A DNA stretch of 64,000 nucleotides from Limnephilus marmoratus (taxonomy: Eukaryota; Arthropoda; Insecta; Trichoptera; Limnephilidae), in assembly GCA_917880885.1 (NCBI GenBank), contig OU862908.1, forward strand, positions 55,511,819 to 55,575,818, read 5' to 3'. The translations under genes were made by a program, and so were the position numbers. Under the pieces are notes generated by a model. That model worked only from the letters and a program-made list of their open reading frames with translations. It ran no database searches and was not told the DNA's origin. This document shows, piece after piece, positions 35,476 through 45,840 of the stretch. The stretch's first letter is position 1. Every line of letters begins with the position of its first letter.

Positions 35476-35540
35476 GTAAGTTTCCCTTTATATATTATTC
35501 TTTATACCCCTATTTATCTATTACTTTCCTCACCATGTAG
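35476..35540 (+). other. Start of channel intron, 15.0 kb
   Basis: Donor GTAAGT at 35476; the matching acceptor is tttcag at 50441-50446. Confidence 0.85.
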
Positions 35541-36269
35541 TAGTGACCGACCGAAACTAGATTTCAGCCAAAACCGAAACCTAAACAGAATTTCTACTTC
35601 TGTTTTAGTTTCGGCCGAAACCGAAACCGAAATCAAAACTTATCTAAATAGGTTTAAAAAACACTCAATACTCAGAAACTAGGCGTTTTTAATGTTAAAT
35701 TTGTAGGAATATTAAATAAATAGCACTGTGAAATAAAATATATCAATTTAATGAGAAAATCAGTTTTACTTTGAAAGTTTCTTGGTTCTTTGATACGTAA
35801 CAGTTCTTCCATTTACGATAAGTACTTTAACTAAATTAAAGGACTTATAAAAATACAAAAGATCTAAAAACTACTACCTTTAAAAAGCAAATCAGTCTTT
35901 AATAGTCTTAATATTAGAAAATGCATAACAATTCATGATATTTTAAAATTATTGCAATTAACTAATTAAAGGCATTACAAAAATACAATAGGTGTTAAAA
36001 TTACTAACTGTAATAATCAAATCAGACTAGCCTTTAATAGTCAATATTAGATAGTACATCACAATATTACCGATACAATAATATACAATGTAATAATACA
36101 ATATTAACTCAAAACACGAGAAATTCTCCCTCCCTAAACACGAGAATTTCTCAATTAGGGAGGTATTGTTACCACCAATATTATATGTTATATGTATTTG
36201 TTTTTTTGTATATTATATGTATTGGTTTATTAAAAAAATATATACATAGTAATACACAATGTAATAAAA

Positions 36270-36450
36270 TATATATATTTTTTTTATTTATTTATTTTTT
36301 TTATTTATTAATTTTTAGCATTTAAAATATAATGTACATTTAGATGATGTATTAATTTGCTTACATGTTCATATTCAAATATGTTAAGACCACTCTTCCA
36401 TGGAAGCGTTAGCTTGTGTCTGGAAGAGTAGTGTACATTTTTTAATGCTA
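36270..36450 (-). mobile_element. LINE-like 3' tail (minus strand)
   Basis: On the minus strand 'cttccagacacaagctaacg' and 'aatacatcatctaaatgtac' lead into an A-rich end (T run on + at 36270-36320). It is probably a short non-LTR fragment inside the hAT-like element. Confidence 0.4.
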
Positions 36451-37269
36451 TATTTAAGTTCTTAAATTACAATGTGAATGTAAAAAACAATAAGTTGTAA
36501 GGTCGGTGATATGTAATTATAAGTATGTATCTACTATCAAAACAATTATTAGTTAATATTGTAACGGTAAACTTACCTGGTTATCTAACTATCTATCTTT
36601 GCTAATCACCGCCATCCAAATGCTCTAAATATTTCTCTCGTATTCAAATAAACAAGTGCAGACATGCGGGTAGATCAGTGTAAGAAAAGACGGAATGTTC
36701 AAGTAACAAAGATGCAACATTTATTCTTTAATTTTCAAACAATTATGGATAAAGCATGATTAATTGATTTTTAAATCTACAGGGGTGGTTGACTACCATA
36801 GGTATATCAAATTAATCTGAAACTATAATCTCGGAACAGGTGGTATCAATAAATGGAAGCATATCATTAGTTAATCCTGAAGGGCGCCTGTACCGATAAC
36901 TGTACATATTTAGAAGGATTAAAATTAAATGCTAAGGATATATTAAACTATACTATCTCGTGATGATCCATTACAAATTATTATTTCGCTCACGTGTGTT
37001 TCGGCCATGACCTTTGGCGGCTTGTAGTTCAGCTGTTACACCATGTACTCCTCGGAACCAACTCCTGAACGTATCGAAACTTCTTCTCAATTCACCCTCT
37101 ACCGGCGCCTGTACATTAACGGCCGGCTGTCAATTTTATCAGGTACCCGCGTGGCTAGAAACTTCGTCTAAATTAGGCAAGTACTCGCCCAAACTGTTGC
37201 AATATTTATTAATTATAGTAATATACAATGAATGTGAACGAGGTTAGGAGTGTGTGCCAAGATCGAGTT

Positions 37270-37341
37270 GTTTGGCGGTCCGTCCTCTCTGCCTACCCCT
37301 GCGGGGAAACAGTGTGTTGGTTAGTTAGTTAGTTAGTTAGT
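37270..37341 (+). mobile_element. LINE 3' tail with (TTAG)n end
   Basis: The phrase 'ggcggtccgtcctctctgcc tacccctgcgggg' followed by ttag repeats resembles a 3' end common in lepidopteran LINEs; a relative is at about 41720-41760. Confidence 0.5.
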
Positions 37342-37851
37342 AGAATGTAATAATATTTGATAAAAATAAATAATATTTTAAAATTACAATTAAAATTAAA
37401 ATTACAATTAAAATTAACTCTTTAAATTTTCGACTAAGCTGTCAAAGTTGTCTTCAAATAAAATTGCTTTGAAAATAATATTTAAGTTATTCTAGAGGCC
37501 ACGCGCCCGAGTAAAACCGAATTATACATCACAGGTTTCGGATGAGTTTCGGCTGATTTTTGACCAAAACTCATTTATTGGCCGAATTTGGCCGAAGCCG
37601 AAACCGAAACCGAAACTTCGGTCGATCACTGCCATTTAAGGTAGGTAAGCTTTCTATCAATTGAATGGGTACATGTATTCAGGGGTATTCATGGCAATAA
37701 ATTAAAATGTAATGTACTCTTTATTATTCCACGAATCCCGTTACGGTTACGTTCAAATACCCGTAAATATACAAATAATTATAAATCTCGCTTCATGATA
37801 ATTGTGTGTTTGACCAATAAATTATACTAACCAAAAAACTATTAAAGTTAT

Positions 37852-38010
37852 GGTGGATTTCTTCATTTACCGAGAATGCTAAATACAATGCTAATTGTAA
37901 AAGTAAACGGTCAAATGCATAGAAATATCGTTAAAATTTTAAATTTCGATCGTTTTTTTTTTACAATAAGCATTGCATTTAGCATTCTCGGTAAATGAAG
38001 AAACCCACCC
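37852..38010. mobile_element. Hairpin MITE, about 58-bp arms
   Basis: Left arm 'ggtggatttcttcatttacc' and the inverted right arm 'gggtgggtttcttcatttac' pair over nearly 60 bp around a 40-bp AT-rich loop. Target duplication is not clear. Confidence 0.75.
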
Positions 38011-38604
38011 TTTGAAAAGTATTACTAAAATTGAAACAAACATCGAAAAAAACTCGAAATTTTAAATGTTAATTTCGGTTAATTGAGCAATTTACCATTA
38101 TGATTGTAAAAACTTTCCACGAAAATCTACAAATAAGGGTGAAAGTTTTGCTTTGTTCAGGTAACATCTAGAATATTTTTATGCTGGCCAGGCATGCGAA
38201 CAAGGGGATATGTTCACTGTACAAGTACGTGAGAGTATACGCATTGTATGGGTTTATGTGTGTAGTTGTGAGATAGTGTAGGGTTGCTTTGAACACTTTT
38301 CTAGACGCCAACTTGACACACTTGACGTTTCACCCCTCTCGTCTCATTTAAGTTTCACGGCGTTTTCAAAGTTAAACTACAAAATTTGCATGAAAACACA
38401 CGCAAGACCTCTTCCACTATGCATAATATTATTATAAAGCGGCGGCTTTGACAATACAACAAAGAAATAAATTTAAATTTTGACGTAATTTTCACAACTG
38501 CCCATATATATTTTTAATACCATATATTTTTTTAACACATTTGTTTAGCTGTCATATATTAGTGCGGTAACCGAAGCACCTTTGTCAATACCATGACATG
38601 AGTC
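38011..38604. other. No gene seen
   Basis: Intron sequence; nothing recognisable. Confidence 0.5.
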
Positions 38605-38607
38605 TTA

Positions 38608-38769
38608 CGGCCGTTGTTCCCAACTTTTCGATCGATCAATCTGAGTCATCGATCAGCTAAGTGACTTGTTTAGTAATGCTCGATTCGCCTGTTGGTCGGA
38701 GAGTTGCATTGGGAAGAGCGTATTTGTGCATTTGAGGAGTGTTGGGAGGAGGATTGGGAACAAAGGTCG
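38608..38769. mobile_element. Harbinger-like MITE, TTA flanks
   Basis: Ends CGGCCGTTGTTCCCAAC and the inverted CGACCTTTGTTCCCAATC, flanked by TTA at 38605-38607 and 38770-38772. A 3-bp TWA duplication is typical of PIF/Harbinger; length is 162 bp with no coding. Confidence 0.6.
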
Positions 38770-38772
38770 TTA

Positions 38773-39877
38773 GTACAAAGAGAACCCAGTATATTGTGAT
38801 GAATAATTATGTGTGTCGTAATAACTAGACATCAGATTATTAGCAATTGCACATTTGTACTTATTGTATTCATATGACGCCTTTGTTGGTCGTTAGTGTA
38901 TATTTCAGCATTTTTTCAATTCGTAATGCATATTTCGGCCATTTTAGTCTCCAAAATATGAGCCGGTGAAATTATAAATTGTTGAATTTTTTTGTCTTTT
39001 CTGAGGAAACAGTTTTTTAGGGACCCGTTTTATTTGAAATTTTCGAAAAAGTAAAATTTTTATTAGAGCCTTATTTGAATTTCGCTATTACCCTTTATCA
39101 TGAAATATTTTTTATTTAGGAAAATATTTCTCCCTCCCACCCCGCCCCCCCCCCCCCCCCTTTTTCCCTTCTACCCCTTGAAATGGTAAAAAAAATGCAT
39201 GAAGACCTGGATGGGTTCCAAAAGACAATTCCCATATTTAAATACATATAGGTAGTTGAATTTCACTTTTGTTGGTTTGACAAGAATCTTGGAAGTGGAA
39301 ATTAACCCACTTCCCGACATCCGATCCAGCTGAAACTAGACAGATAGACTCGTTGTCACATGGTGGCAATCACATGCAAAAATATGGACATAAGTGGGCA
39401 AAAAAAAACGGTTTTAAAAATCGGAATTTAGCTAGGTCGCTCACTTTAGGCGTATAGTTTGGCATATTTGACCTCGTTGCCCATATTATCAAAACAAATA
39501 TGATGTAAAAATATAAAAACTAACAATCGACTAATAACCGTTTTTTATTATTATTTATAGTGCATTTTTTTGTATTATTAGTGAATATTTGGAATGAATA
39601 GTGCATATTTGGAATTAATAGTGCATATTTGCACTGTATTGTATATTGTCATTACTCGTACATATAATCCTATTTTTTTATTATTTACTTTTGTAAATTC
39701 ACAACGGCACAAGAGGGTAAAAAATGAATTTATTTAGTTTCTCATTATTTGATTCAAGCATGCAGGTCATAAAGATCAACAAATAAAAGAAAAAACAAAT
39801 TTTGGAAAATAGCTCGAGAATTTTTTTCATCTCTATTTAAGTAACTTTTTATAAATGTTTCTTAGGAGCCTTCATCT
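38773..39877. other. No gene seen; poly-C run at 39145-39160
   Basis: AT-rich intron with a 16-C run inside a pyrimidine-rich tract and three repeats of 'tagtgcatatttggaat' near 39558-39640. No gene is recognised. Confidence 0.5.
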
Positions 39878-39886
39878 ATTCTGTAT

Positions 39887-40242
39887 GGTGGACCCGACAA
39901 TTCGTAAGGCGACAATTCATCCGGCGACAGTTCATCCTGCGACAGTTCATCCGGCCGACAGTTCATCCTGCCGACAGTTCATCCTGCCGACAGTTCATCC
40001 CGCCGACAATTCATCCGAAGAAGCATGCGTGAATAACAAAATACGACATACTTATCTATACTTATAGGTTAGGTTAGGTTAGGTTAGGTTGAATTGTCAC
40101 GATGAATTGTCGCCAGATGAATTGTCGGCGGGATGATCTGTCGGCAGGATGAACTGTCGGCAGGATGAACTGTCGGCCGGATGAACGTCGCAGGATGAAC
40201 TGTCGCCGGATGAATTGTCGCAGGATGAACTGTCATGGAACC
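39887..40242. mobile_element. Foldback MITE with 9-bp TSD, MULE-like
   Basis: Flanked by perfect 9-bp direct repeats ATTCTGTAT (39878-39886 and 40243-40251). Each arm is an array of about eight units of roughly 15 bp (gacagttcatcctgcc), in inverted orientation in the two arms, so the whole 356 bp folds on itself. The ends are GGTGGACC and the inverted GGTTCCAT. A 9-bp duplication suggests the MULE/Mutator group; the subfamily is unknown. No protein is encoded. Confidence 0.85.
40065..40090 (+). repeat. TTAGG telomere-type repeat, five units
   Basis: Five uninterrupted taggt units, the arthropod telomeric TTAGG sequence, lie next to the start of the right arm of the foldback element, in its loop. 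It is interstitial and short. Confidence 0.9.
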
Positions 40243-40251
40243 ATTCTGTAT

Positions 40252-40624
40252 ATATAATTTGGTAGTAATAGTCTTCTTCTTTTTAAAATAATAATGAGTG
40301 GTCTTCATTCTATTCTAATAATATTTACTGCATTTTAATCATTGCTGAAGACAGACTGGCAAAGATACGTCCGACTATAACGCTAACCGCTTCCCGCACT
40401 TTAACTGCAGCTGGTTTCGGAATGTAGGCCGACGACACGTGTCGCTTAGCGGCAAGTGCCGCTGTGACTTATGACGTAGACACAGTCTTAGTCTAAAATG
40501 TGTCTAAATGTAGGCAGATCTATGGTTAAAGAGTGGACAAACATTCTTCTAACAAAAAGCACAATGTTATCAATCTAGTGGGATGTTATCAACATAGTTG
40601 ATCCGTCGACAATTGGCCCTCCGA
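40252..40624. other. No gene seen
   Basis: Intron sequence. A phrase 'gttgatccgtcgacaattgg' at about 40599 echoes the foldback unit. Confidence 0.4.
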
Positions 40625-40735
40625 AATTTTATTTATTTATTTGTTATAAAAGTACATTCACAGTTTAAGGAAGCTTTGACTGTCCAACTAGGATGGTCTC
40701 CCGTTCTAGGAAAGTCAAATTGACAGGTTTCGTTT
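40625..40735 (-). mobile_element. LINE-like 3' tail (minus strand)
   Basis: The reverse complement matches 33825-33895 ('gggagaccatcctagttgga'). Confidence 0.5.
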
Positions 40736-41059
40736 ACTTAAGGTATTTAGGTACATGATCATTCTATAACATTATGATATTTACTTTAACATTATTATTT
40801 TTTTTTTTGCATTATTTACCAATTTCAAACATAAAAACTACTTCAAAAATACCCTTAATATTAAGTTGGTATGAATATCAAACGAATTTATGCACAGTAC
40901 CGATTTTTTGTACTTATGCGCTGGTGTACACAGTATATAGAGAAGCAGATTTTTCCTCGGTGCATTTAAATGAAAATATGTTTTATATCATTGTAGAAGA
41001 AGATAACAATAATAATCCAAACAAAAATATGAAAGAGAACAAGACGCAGAAAACAGAAA

Positions 41060-41135
41060 TGGTCGCAACTGGGACTCGAACCCAGACCTCTCTGGCTCTT
41101 TTCTGAAATTGGTTAACGCGCACGTCCCGGTTAGA
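41060..41135 (-). other. tRNA-derived block
   Basis: On the minus strand it has a perfect T arm (CTGGG ttcgagt CCCAG, 41085-41069) followed by TTGCGACCA, like a tRNA 3' half with CCA. The 5' acceptor strand is not found, so it looks like a tRNA-derived SINE head or a fragment. Confidence 0.5.
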
Positions 41136-41145
41136 CTCGTCTCTC

Positions 41146-41377
41146 AATTGTTGGCGGATCAACTGTCATGGAACCCAATCTAGTTATTTAGGTATGCAGC
41201 ATTCTCGTATGAAATGAAATATCATTGAATTTTTGGGCTGCTCAGAAATCAAACCTGCAGCCTTTCGTCTCAAAGACGAATGTATCGCTACACTATATTT
41301 TGTAACGAAATACCCACGGATATCATGGATACTTCATGGGGCTTTGTATAGAGGGTATTATGTGTATGCCCTGTGTT
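41146..41377 (+). repeat. Direct repeat copy 1 (232 bp)
   Basis: Pairs with 41841-42072 at exactly 695-bp offset and about 90 percent identity by eye. It starts 'aattgttggcggatcaactg' and includes 'gtcatggaaccc', a phrase shared with the foldback element end at about 40232. Confidence 0.92.
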
Positions 41378-41429
41378 ATATGTCTTGTTCTCTTTCATAT
41401 TTTCGTTTGGATTATTATTGTTATTTTCT

Positions 41430-41765
41430 TAAAGAGTCGGCGATGTGTGAATGCGGTGCGGTGCAGACCACCGAATATGTGGTCAACGAATGCCCGCTCC
41501 ATTCATTCCCCGGCGGGATTGATGAGGTCCACAGGGCAACGCCTGAGGCCCTAGACTGGCTCGCAGACATACCTAGATGTCCCCCTCTGACCCCCCACCA
41601 TACGAAAAAAAAAGTTATCTTCTTCTTCATAGATATATTACGTTGATGGGAATAACCTTCAAAAGTTATAACAGAGTTTTTTTATAAAAATATTGAATAC
41701 CTATGTTTTATACCTTGTTATTCGGCGGTACATCCTCTCTGCACATCCCTTCGGGGTCACTTTGT
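41430..41765 (+). pseudogene. LINE ORF2 C-terminal zinc-knuckle fragment
   Basis: The translation MCECGAVQTTEYVVNECPLH, then FPGGIDEVHRATPEALDWLA, matches the cysteine/histidine C-terminus of insect LINE ORF2 proteins. It is followed by a 3' tail with 'cctctctgcacatcccttcg'. Only the last 50-60 codons remain. Confidence 0.8.
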
Positions 41766-41840
41766 TATATTTTGTGTAATTAGGTAAACCGTATTTTCCC
41801 TAAACCGACTGCACATTGTATATAAGTACGCCGGGGGGAC

Positions 41841-42072
41841 AATTGTTGGCGGATCAACTGTCATGGAACCCAATCTAGTTATTTAGGTAAGCAGCGTTCA
41901 CGTATGGAATGAAATATCACTATATTTTTGGGCTGCTCAGAAATCAAACCTGCTGCCTTCCGTCTCAAAGTCGAATGTTCCGCTGCGCTATCTTTTGTAA
42001 CGAAATCCCCAAGGATATCATGGATACTTCATGGGGCTTTGTATAGAGGGTATTATGTGTACGCCCTGTGTT
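41841..42072 (+). repeat. Direct repeat copy 2 (232 bp)
   Basis: See 41146-41377. The LINE fragment lies between the two copies, which may represent flanking element ends. Confidence 0.92.
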
Positions 42073-43254
42073 CAGATATTCGTGGAAAGGCCCGCAGGTG
42101 CGCAGCCTGGAGTAAGGTGTTGCTACCTAGAAATCCCGACTAAGAAATGGGATGAATGATTGCGTGACAGGATTATAAAGCCGGTGTTGCCAGGAGGAAA
42201 ATTACCCGAGACTTAACAATAAGATAACTGCATACCTGATAGTATTCTCAAATTTAATTAAAAATTTTAACTTTCTGTGATTAAAAGTTTTCCCTTGATC
42301 CTTCGCGGTTAAAGCCAGTACGTAATTGTAAAACTGTGCCTAAGGCGTTGATGTACTCTATTTATATGTACGTGTTATTTCTACAGCCGTATTCAGGCGG
42401 GAGTAAAAAAGTTCGCTGATCATTTAAAAATCAAATTTTGCAAATTAAATTTTTACTGATGTATTGAAATTGGGTTAACTGAACGACCTCAATATGGATT
42501 ATTCTGAAGCCCTATTCATAAGGGAGTTAAATTATCGGCGCTGTGAGTTTTTAACGTGGGAGTTGGCAGACGGCCATTTTATTGTACGTTTGCAATCAAT
42601 TTGACGTATATATTTTGAGAATTCAGACGTGTAATCTTTGATATTCGGATAATCGAAGATTGGAGTGCCAAATTATCAAAATCTTTAGATGTTCCTCTTA
42701 AAAAATGTAAGGTAATGATACATCAATAGTTGGTGTGGGTGCCTAGCATTAATCCCAAACCTTTATTTTTCCAACTTTTAATTTCTACCTACCAATTCTT
42801 ATAATTCCTACCAAACAAGTCATATTTTTTCCTACCCACCATGCCGACCAAATACAATCACGTATCACATTATTCAGTTATAAAATACCCACATTCCTGT
42901 CAACACATATGTTGAATACCGAGTCTTTCGTTGTAATTTACCAAAAGTCCTCTCAACATCTATGTTGAGTATGGAGCTGTTAAAATTGACCATGTCGAAC
43001 ATTTCTATACAAGTGAAAATCATAAGCTCATGAGTTCAATTGGTGAATATAAAGGAACCAGCGGATCTGAAAAGGACAAGCGAAGGGAGAAAATCTGCGG
43101 GTAAGTCGGTATTCCTCACTTTTCCTTCCTTCTGCTTTGCGGGTACCTTGTGAAAACCCAACAGTTGGTAATGGTACAAATGGTTTAAAAACAGTCTCTG
43201 CATATTTATTTGTATTCAGCTTACTTCAATATGTAGAGTTTTTAAAAATTAATT
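42073..43254. other. No gene seen
   Basis: Intron sequence with no recognisable element. Confidence 0.5.
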
Positions 43255-43840
43255 AATGAGAACAAATAATAAAGTCACAGACTTAGAAACGATAAACGGC
43301 TTCATGTACGAGTACCTTGGCTCATGTATATGTGATGGCGATGGCAGTAAAACATAAGTGAAAGGAAGGATTTGCATTACAAAAGACGCCTTCCCAAAAA
43401 TGCAAAAGCCGTGGAGTGACAGAGGCATAATTAAGACCTCGATGATGAGATTCGGAACGCTGATTTTCCCCATATTTCTATACGGTGTGGAAACATGGAC
43501 ACTTAGAGCCAGCGAAAGGAAGCGGATAGTAGTCCTCGAAATGTGGTGCTGGGGAAAAAACTCGGGATTCTATTGGCAGCCAAACGCATAATTGTGTTCA
43601 TTCTGGAAGAGCTAGGCTAGGCAACCACAATAGACTTTCAACTGTCAACCTACAACGTTTTTTAAGATACCTTGGGCACGTTGCTCGCCAAACTCTAACT
43701 TGGAAAAACTCATAATCACTGGCAAAGTGGATGGCAGAATAAACAGAGGAAGGTCACCAATAGGCACTTCGGTGTTCGCAGCTCTCCACGCAGCACAGAA
43801 CCGCGAGGAGTGGAGGAGTGGAAATTGGAGTGAGGGTCAC
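43255..43840 (+). pseudogene. RTE-like LINE ORF2 fragment
   Basis: The frame carries INGFMYEYLGSCICDGDGS, an in-frame stop, then MMRFGTLIFPIFLYGVETWT, VVLEMWCW and, in further frames, NLEKLIITGKVDGRINRGRS. These match the region after the RT core in RTE-like or related LINEs (YG.ETWTL, MWCWRR, GK..G...RGR). Several frame breaks show it is dead. Confidence 0.8.
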
Positions 43841-44496
43841 GATTCTCAGCAATGAAGAACGGACTTTACAAAAAGAAGAAACAAAAATTGATAAAATTGC
43901 AGAGCTACCTTATTGTCCTGTGAAATTCCGTGATACTAAAAGTATTCTAATTGAGACATTATATTTTGTTTATCCCCCACATCTGCCGTCTTTGTCAAAT
44001 AAAGCGGTATAATCCATTGCTGTATGATTGCATCTATAAATGAACAGCTTTCTGCTACTTCCACCTCCATAGCCCGCGAGTATAATTTATTTATAGCCCG
44101 CTAGATGGAGACAGTGTAGCAGACCGACTAAGCTTATCCGATAATCTTACCGTATGTTGGCTTAGCGGTGAGGACACTAGCCATTTTATGATTTCCTCGT
44201 TATAAAAGTGGGGGTTTAGATCTATCAGCAATTTGCTAATTGCATATATATTTCATTTATTTTTTTGCCAAATTTTATAATAACAATTAGTTCTTTTTTT
44301 AGAATGTAAGGAAGTTAGTGCAGTCCACATATCCCAAAAAGTATACTCGTACACAAAATTCGCATACAAATAAGTGTGAAAAAATTATAAAATAGTCTTT
44401 TTGTGGCCTTTTTTAATGTTTTTTATTGTTTTCTATAAATTTTGAATAAAACCTCTACAACGGGAAGTACTTTAAAAGAGTTAAAATATTAATATT
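43841..44496. other. No gene seen
   Basis: AT-rich intron sequence. Confidence 0.5.
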
Positions 44497-44539
44497 GAAA
44501 TTAATAAATTACTTGGTTTTTACCACTTTTATTGTTTAT

Positions 44540-44584
44540 AAAACCGACATATTTCGTCAGCAAAGCTGACTTCTTCAGGGTTTT
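44540..44584 (-). ncRNA. Hammerhead ribozyme, minus strand
   Basis: The minus strand reads aaaacc, CTGAAGA, stem II gtcagc/gctgac, GAAA, then a GTC cleavage triplet followed by ggtttt, which pairs with the first strand as stem I. It is the mirror copy of 44590-44630. Confidence 0.7.
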
Positions 44585-44589
44585 GACAG

Positions 44590-44630
44590 AACCCTGAAGA
44601 AGTCAGCTTTGCTGACGAAACATGTCGGTT
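44590..44630 (+). ncRNA. Hammerhead ribozyme in Penelope repeat
   Basis: Core elements in order: stem I strand aacc, CTGAAGA (44594-44600), stem II gtcagc-ttt-gctgac, GAAA (44617-44620), a very short stem III, GTC (44624-44626, cleavage after C) and ggtt closing stem I. Small stem III hammerheads are established features of Penelope-like elements. Self-cleavage is predicted, not shown. Confidence 0.75.
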
Positions 44631-44759
44631 TTAAAAACAATAAAAGTGGTAAAAACCAAGTAATTTATTAATTTCAATCATAATGGTGCCACAAAATAAG
44701 TTTGCTGTGTTAAAAAATATTAATACTTTTTTTTAATCTCTATCTTAAAAAAGAAAAAA

Positions 44760-45083
44760 TCTGGAATCTATAAATTGAAGTGTAACGATTGTGGTTTCTT
44801 CTACATAGGTAAAACGTCGAGAAACTTCGAAATAAGGATTAAAGAACATATCAAAGCTTTAAACAATAACAGTTTCTCGGAGTTTGCCAACCATTTGGTG
44901 GAAACCAGTCACACCTTTGACTTCAATAGTGGAATAGAATTAATGCATTGTAATGTCAATGGCATTCATTTGGATAAACTAGAAATTTTAGAAATCCGAA
45001 AGAGTGTTAATGCGAATTTGAATATTATTAATAACCAAAAATTGTTCTTAAATGACCCAATATTAAACCTGTTCCCTTTGTAA
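44760..45083 (+). pseudogene. Penelope GIY-YIG endonuclease C-terminus
   Basis: The frame starts mid-gene with SGIYKLKCNDCGFFYIGKTS (GIY and YIG motifs, 44763-44815) and continues RNFEIRIKEHI, FANHLVETSHTFD and LDKLEILEIRK, ending at a stop at 45081-45083. The CxxC between GIY and YIG is typical of Penelope. The nuclease nicks DNA for target-primed synthesis. The upstream reverse transcriptase is absent, so the element is 5'-truncated. Confidence 0.9.
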
Positions 45084-45186
45084 ATTGTCTCCCATTGCCC
45101 CTCTCTCCTCTACCCACTCTCATATTTTCATTGATACCATTGTCTATGTCCATTCTTTTTCAATTGACACCATTGTCAATAAAAAA

Positions 45187-45227
45187 AACCCTGAAGAAGT
45201 GAGCATTGCTCACGAAACATTTTGGTT
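45187..45227 (+). ncRNA. Hammerhead-like motif in right repeat
   Basis: Same layout as 44590-44630, but stem II is gtgagc-att-gctcac: both strands changed together. The cleavage-site triplet has decayed from GTC to TTT, so activity is doubtful. Confidence 0.6.
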
Positions 45228-45312
45228 TTGTAAATAATAAAAGTGGTAAAAACGAAGTAATTTATTGATTTAAATCAAAATGGTGCCACAAAATAAGTTT
45301 GCTGTGTTAGAA

Positions 45313-45602
45313 GAAGCAATTTAAATTGTTTTATTTGAATGCGAGATATAAAATTTACCAAACCGTTGCTCGAAGGAATTCAATAATTTATAAAATTGGA
45401 CTCGCCCAAGTGCGTTTGAATTTGAGATATCTTCAAAATTTACCATGATAATTATTTAGGGGGAAAATAATGGAAACATGACGAAGCTGTACCTTAATAG
45501 AAGACAAATTCCGATAGAAGAGGGCAGTCAGAAGAAAAATTAACCAGTGCATAGGTACAGGTGAATATTGTCGTGAAATTTAATTTAATGTTTTTTATGT
45601 CA
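45313..45602. other. No gene seen
   Basis: AT-rich intron sequence. Confidence 0.5.
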
Positions 45603-45840
45603 ATACTTCATAAGAGTCCCGGCTGCTCCCTTCTGGGTCTAGTGAGTCTATGGCGTCCCCAATCGGGGTACGTTGTGAGGCAGAAGGGAGTGGGGAGAGA
45701 TTAGATTACCCGATTTGCCAACAAAATGCTTACCTATGTGTTACGTTGATATTTTTTTTAAATGATAGAACCTGCAAACAAGCTGTCTTTGGGCAAAAAC
45801 CACTTTTTTTTATTTTTAAAATAAAAATTTAAAAAGTGTG
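45603..45840 (+). repeat. Family A left part, then LINE-like tail
   Basis: 45603-45712 matches family A ('tctagtgagtctatggcgtc'). At about 45768-45840 follows 'agaacctgcaaacaagctg' and an A-rich tail, as at 6308. Confidence 0.6.

Larger units (their letters stand above)
35541..37631. mobile_element. hAT-like nonautonomous element, 2.1 kb
   Basis: The left end TAGTGACCGACCGAAAC pairs with the inverted right end CAGTGATCGACCGAAG (15 of the first 16 or so positions match). Repeated 'ccgaaac' units occur sub-terminally at both ends. Flanking 8-mers ccatgtag and ccatttaa match at 6 of 8 positions, consistent with an aged hAT duplication. No transposase is visible; the interior has LINE tails. Confidence 0.65.
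44497..45312 (+). mobile_element. Penelope-like retroelement fragment
   Basis: A direct repeat of about 123 bp (44590-44712 and 45187-45310), each starting with a hammerhead motif and ending 'aaaataagtttgctgtgtta', flanks the end of a GIY-YIG coding frame. The left repeat is preceded by its own inverted partial copy (about 44500-44583), giving a long hairpin. This direct-plus-inverted terminal layout and the GIY-YIG domain are Penelope hallmarks. The reverse transcriptase is missing. Confidence 0.88.

Noticed and set aside
34738..35682. Single open frame covering the channel exon plus extra residues at both ends
   Set aside because: The extra 19 N-terminal residues are intron before a clear acceptor, and the frame after 35475 reads through a GTAAG donor into a transposon. 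The exon boundaries fit the next exon in phase.
39887..40242. CRISPR-like array of short repeats
   Set aside because: The units are contiguous without unique spacers and are arranged as inverted arms in an animal genome; it is a foldback transposon.
40774..41106. 110-codon open frame
   Set aside because: Low-complexity and AT-driven, and it overlaps a tRNA-derived block on the other strand; no domain is seen.
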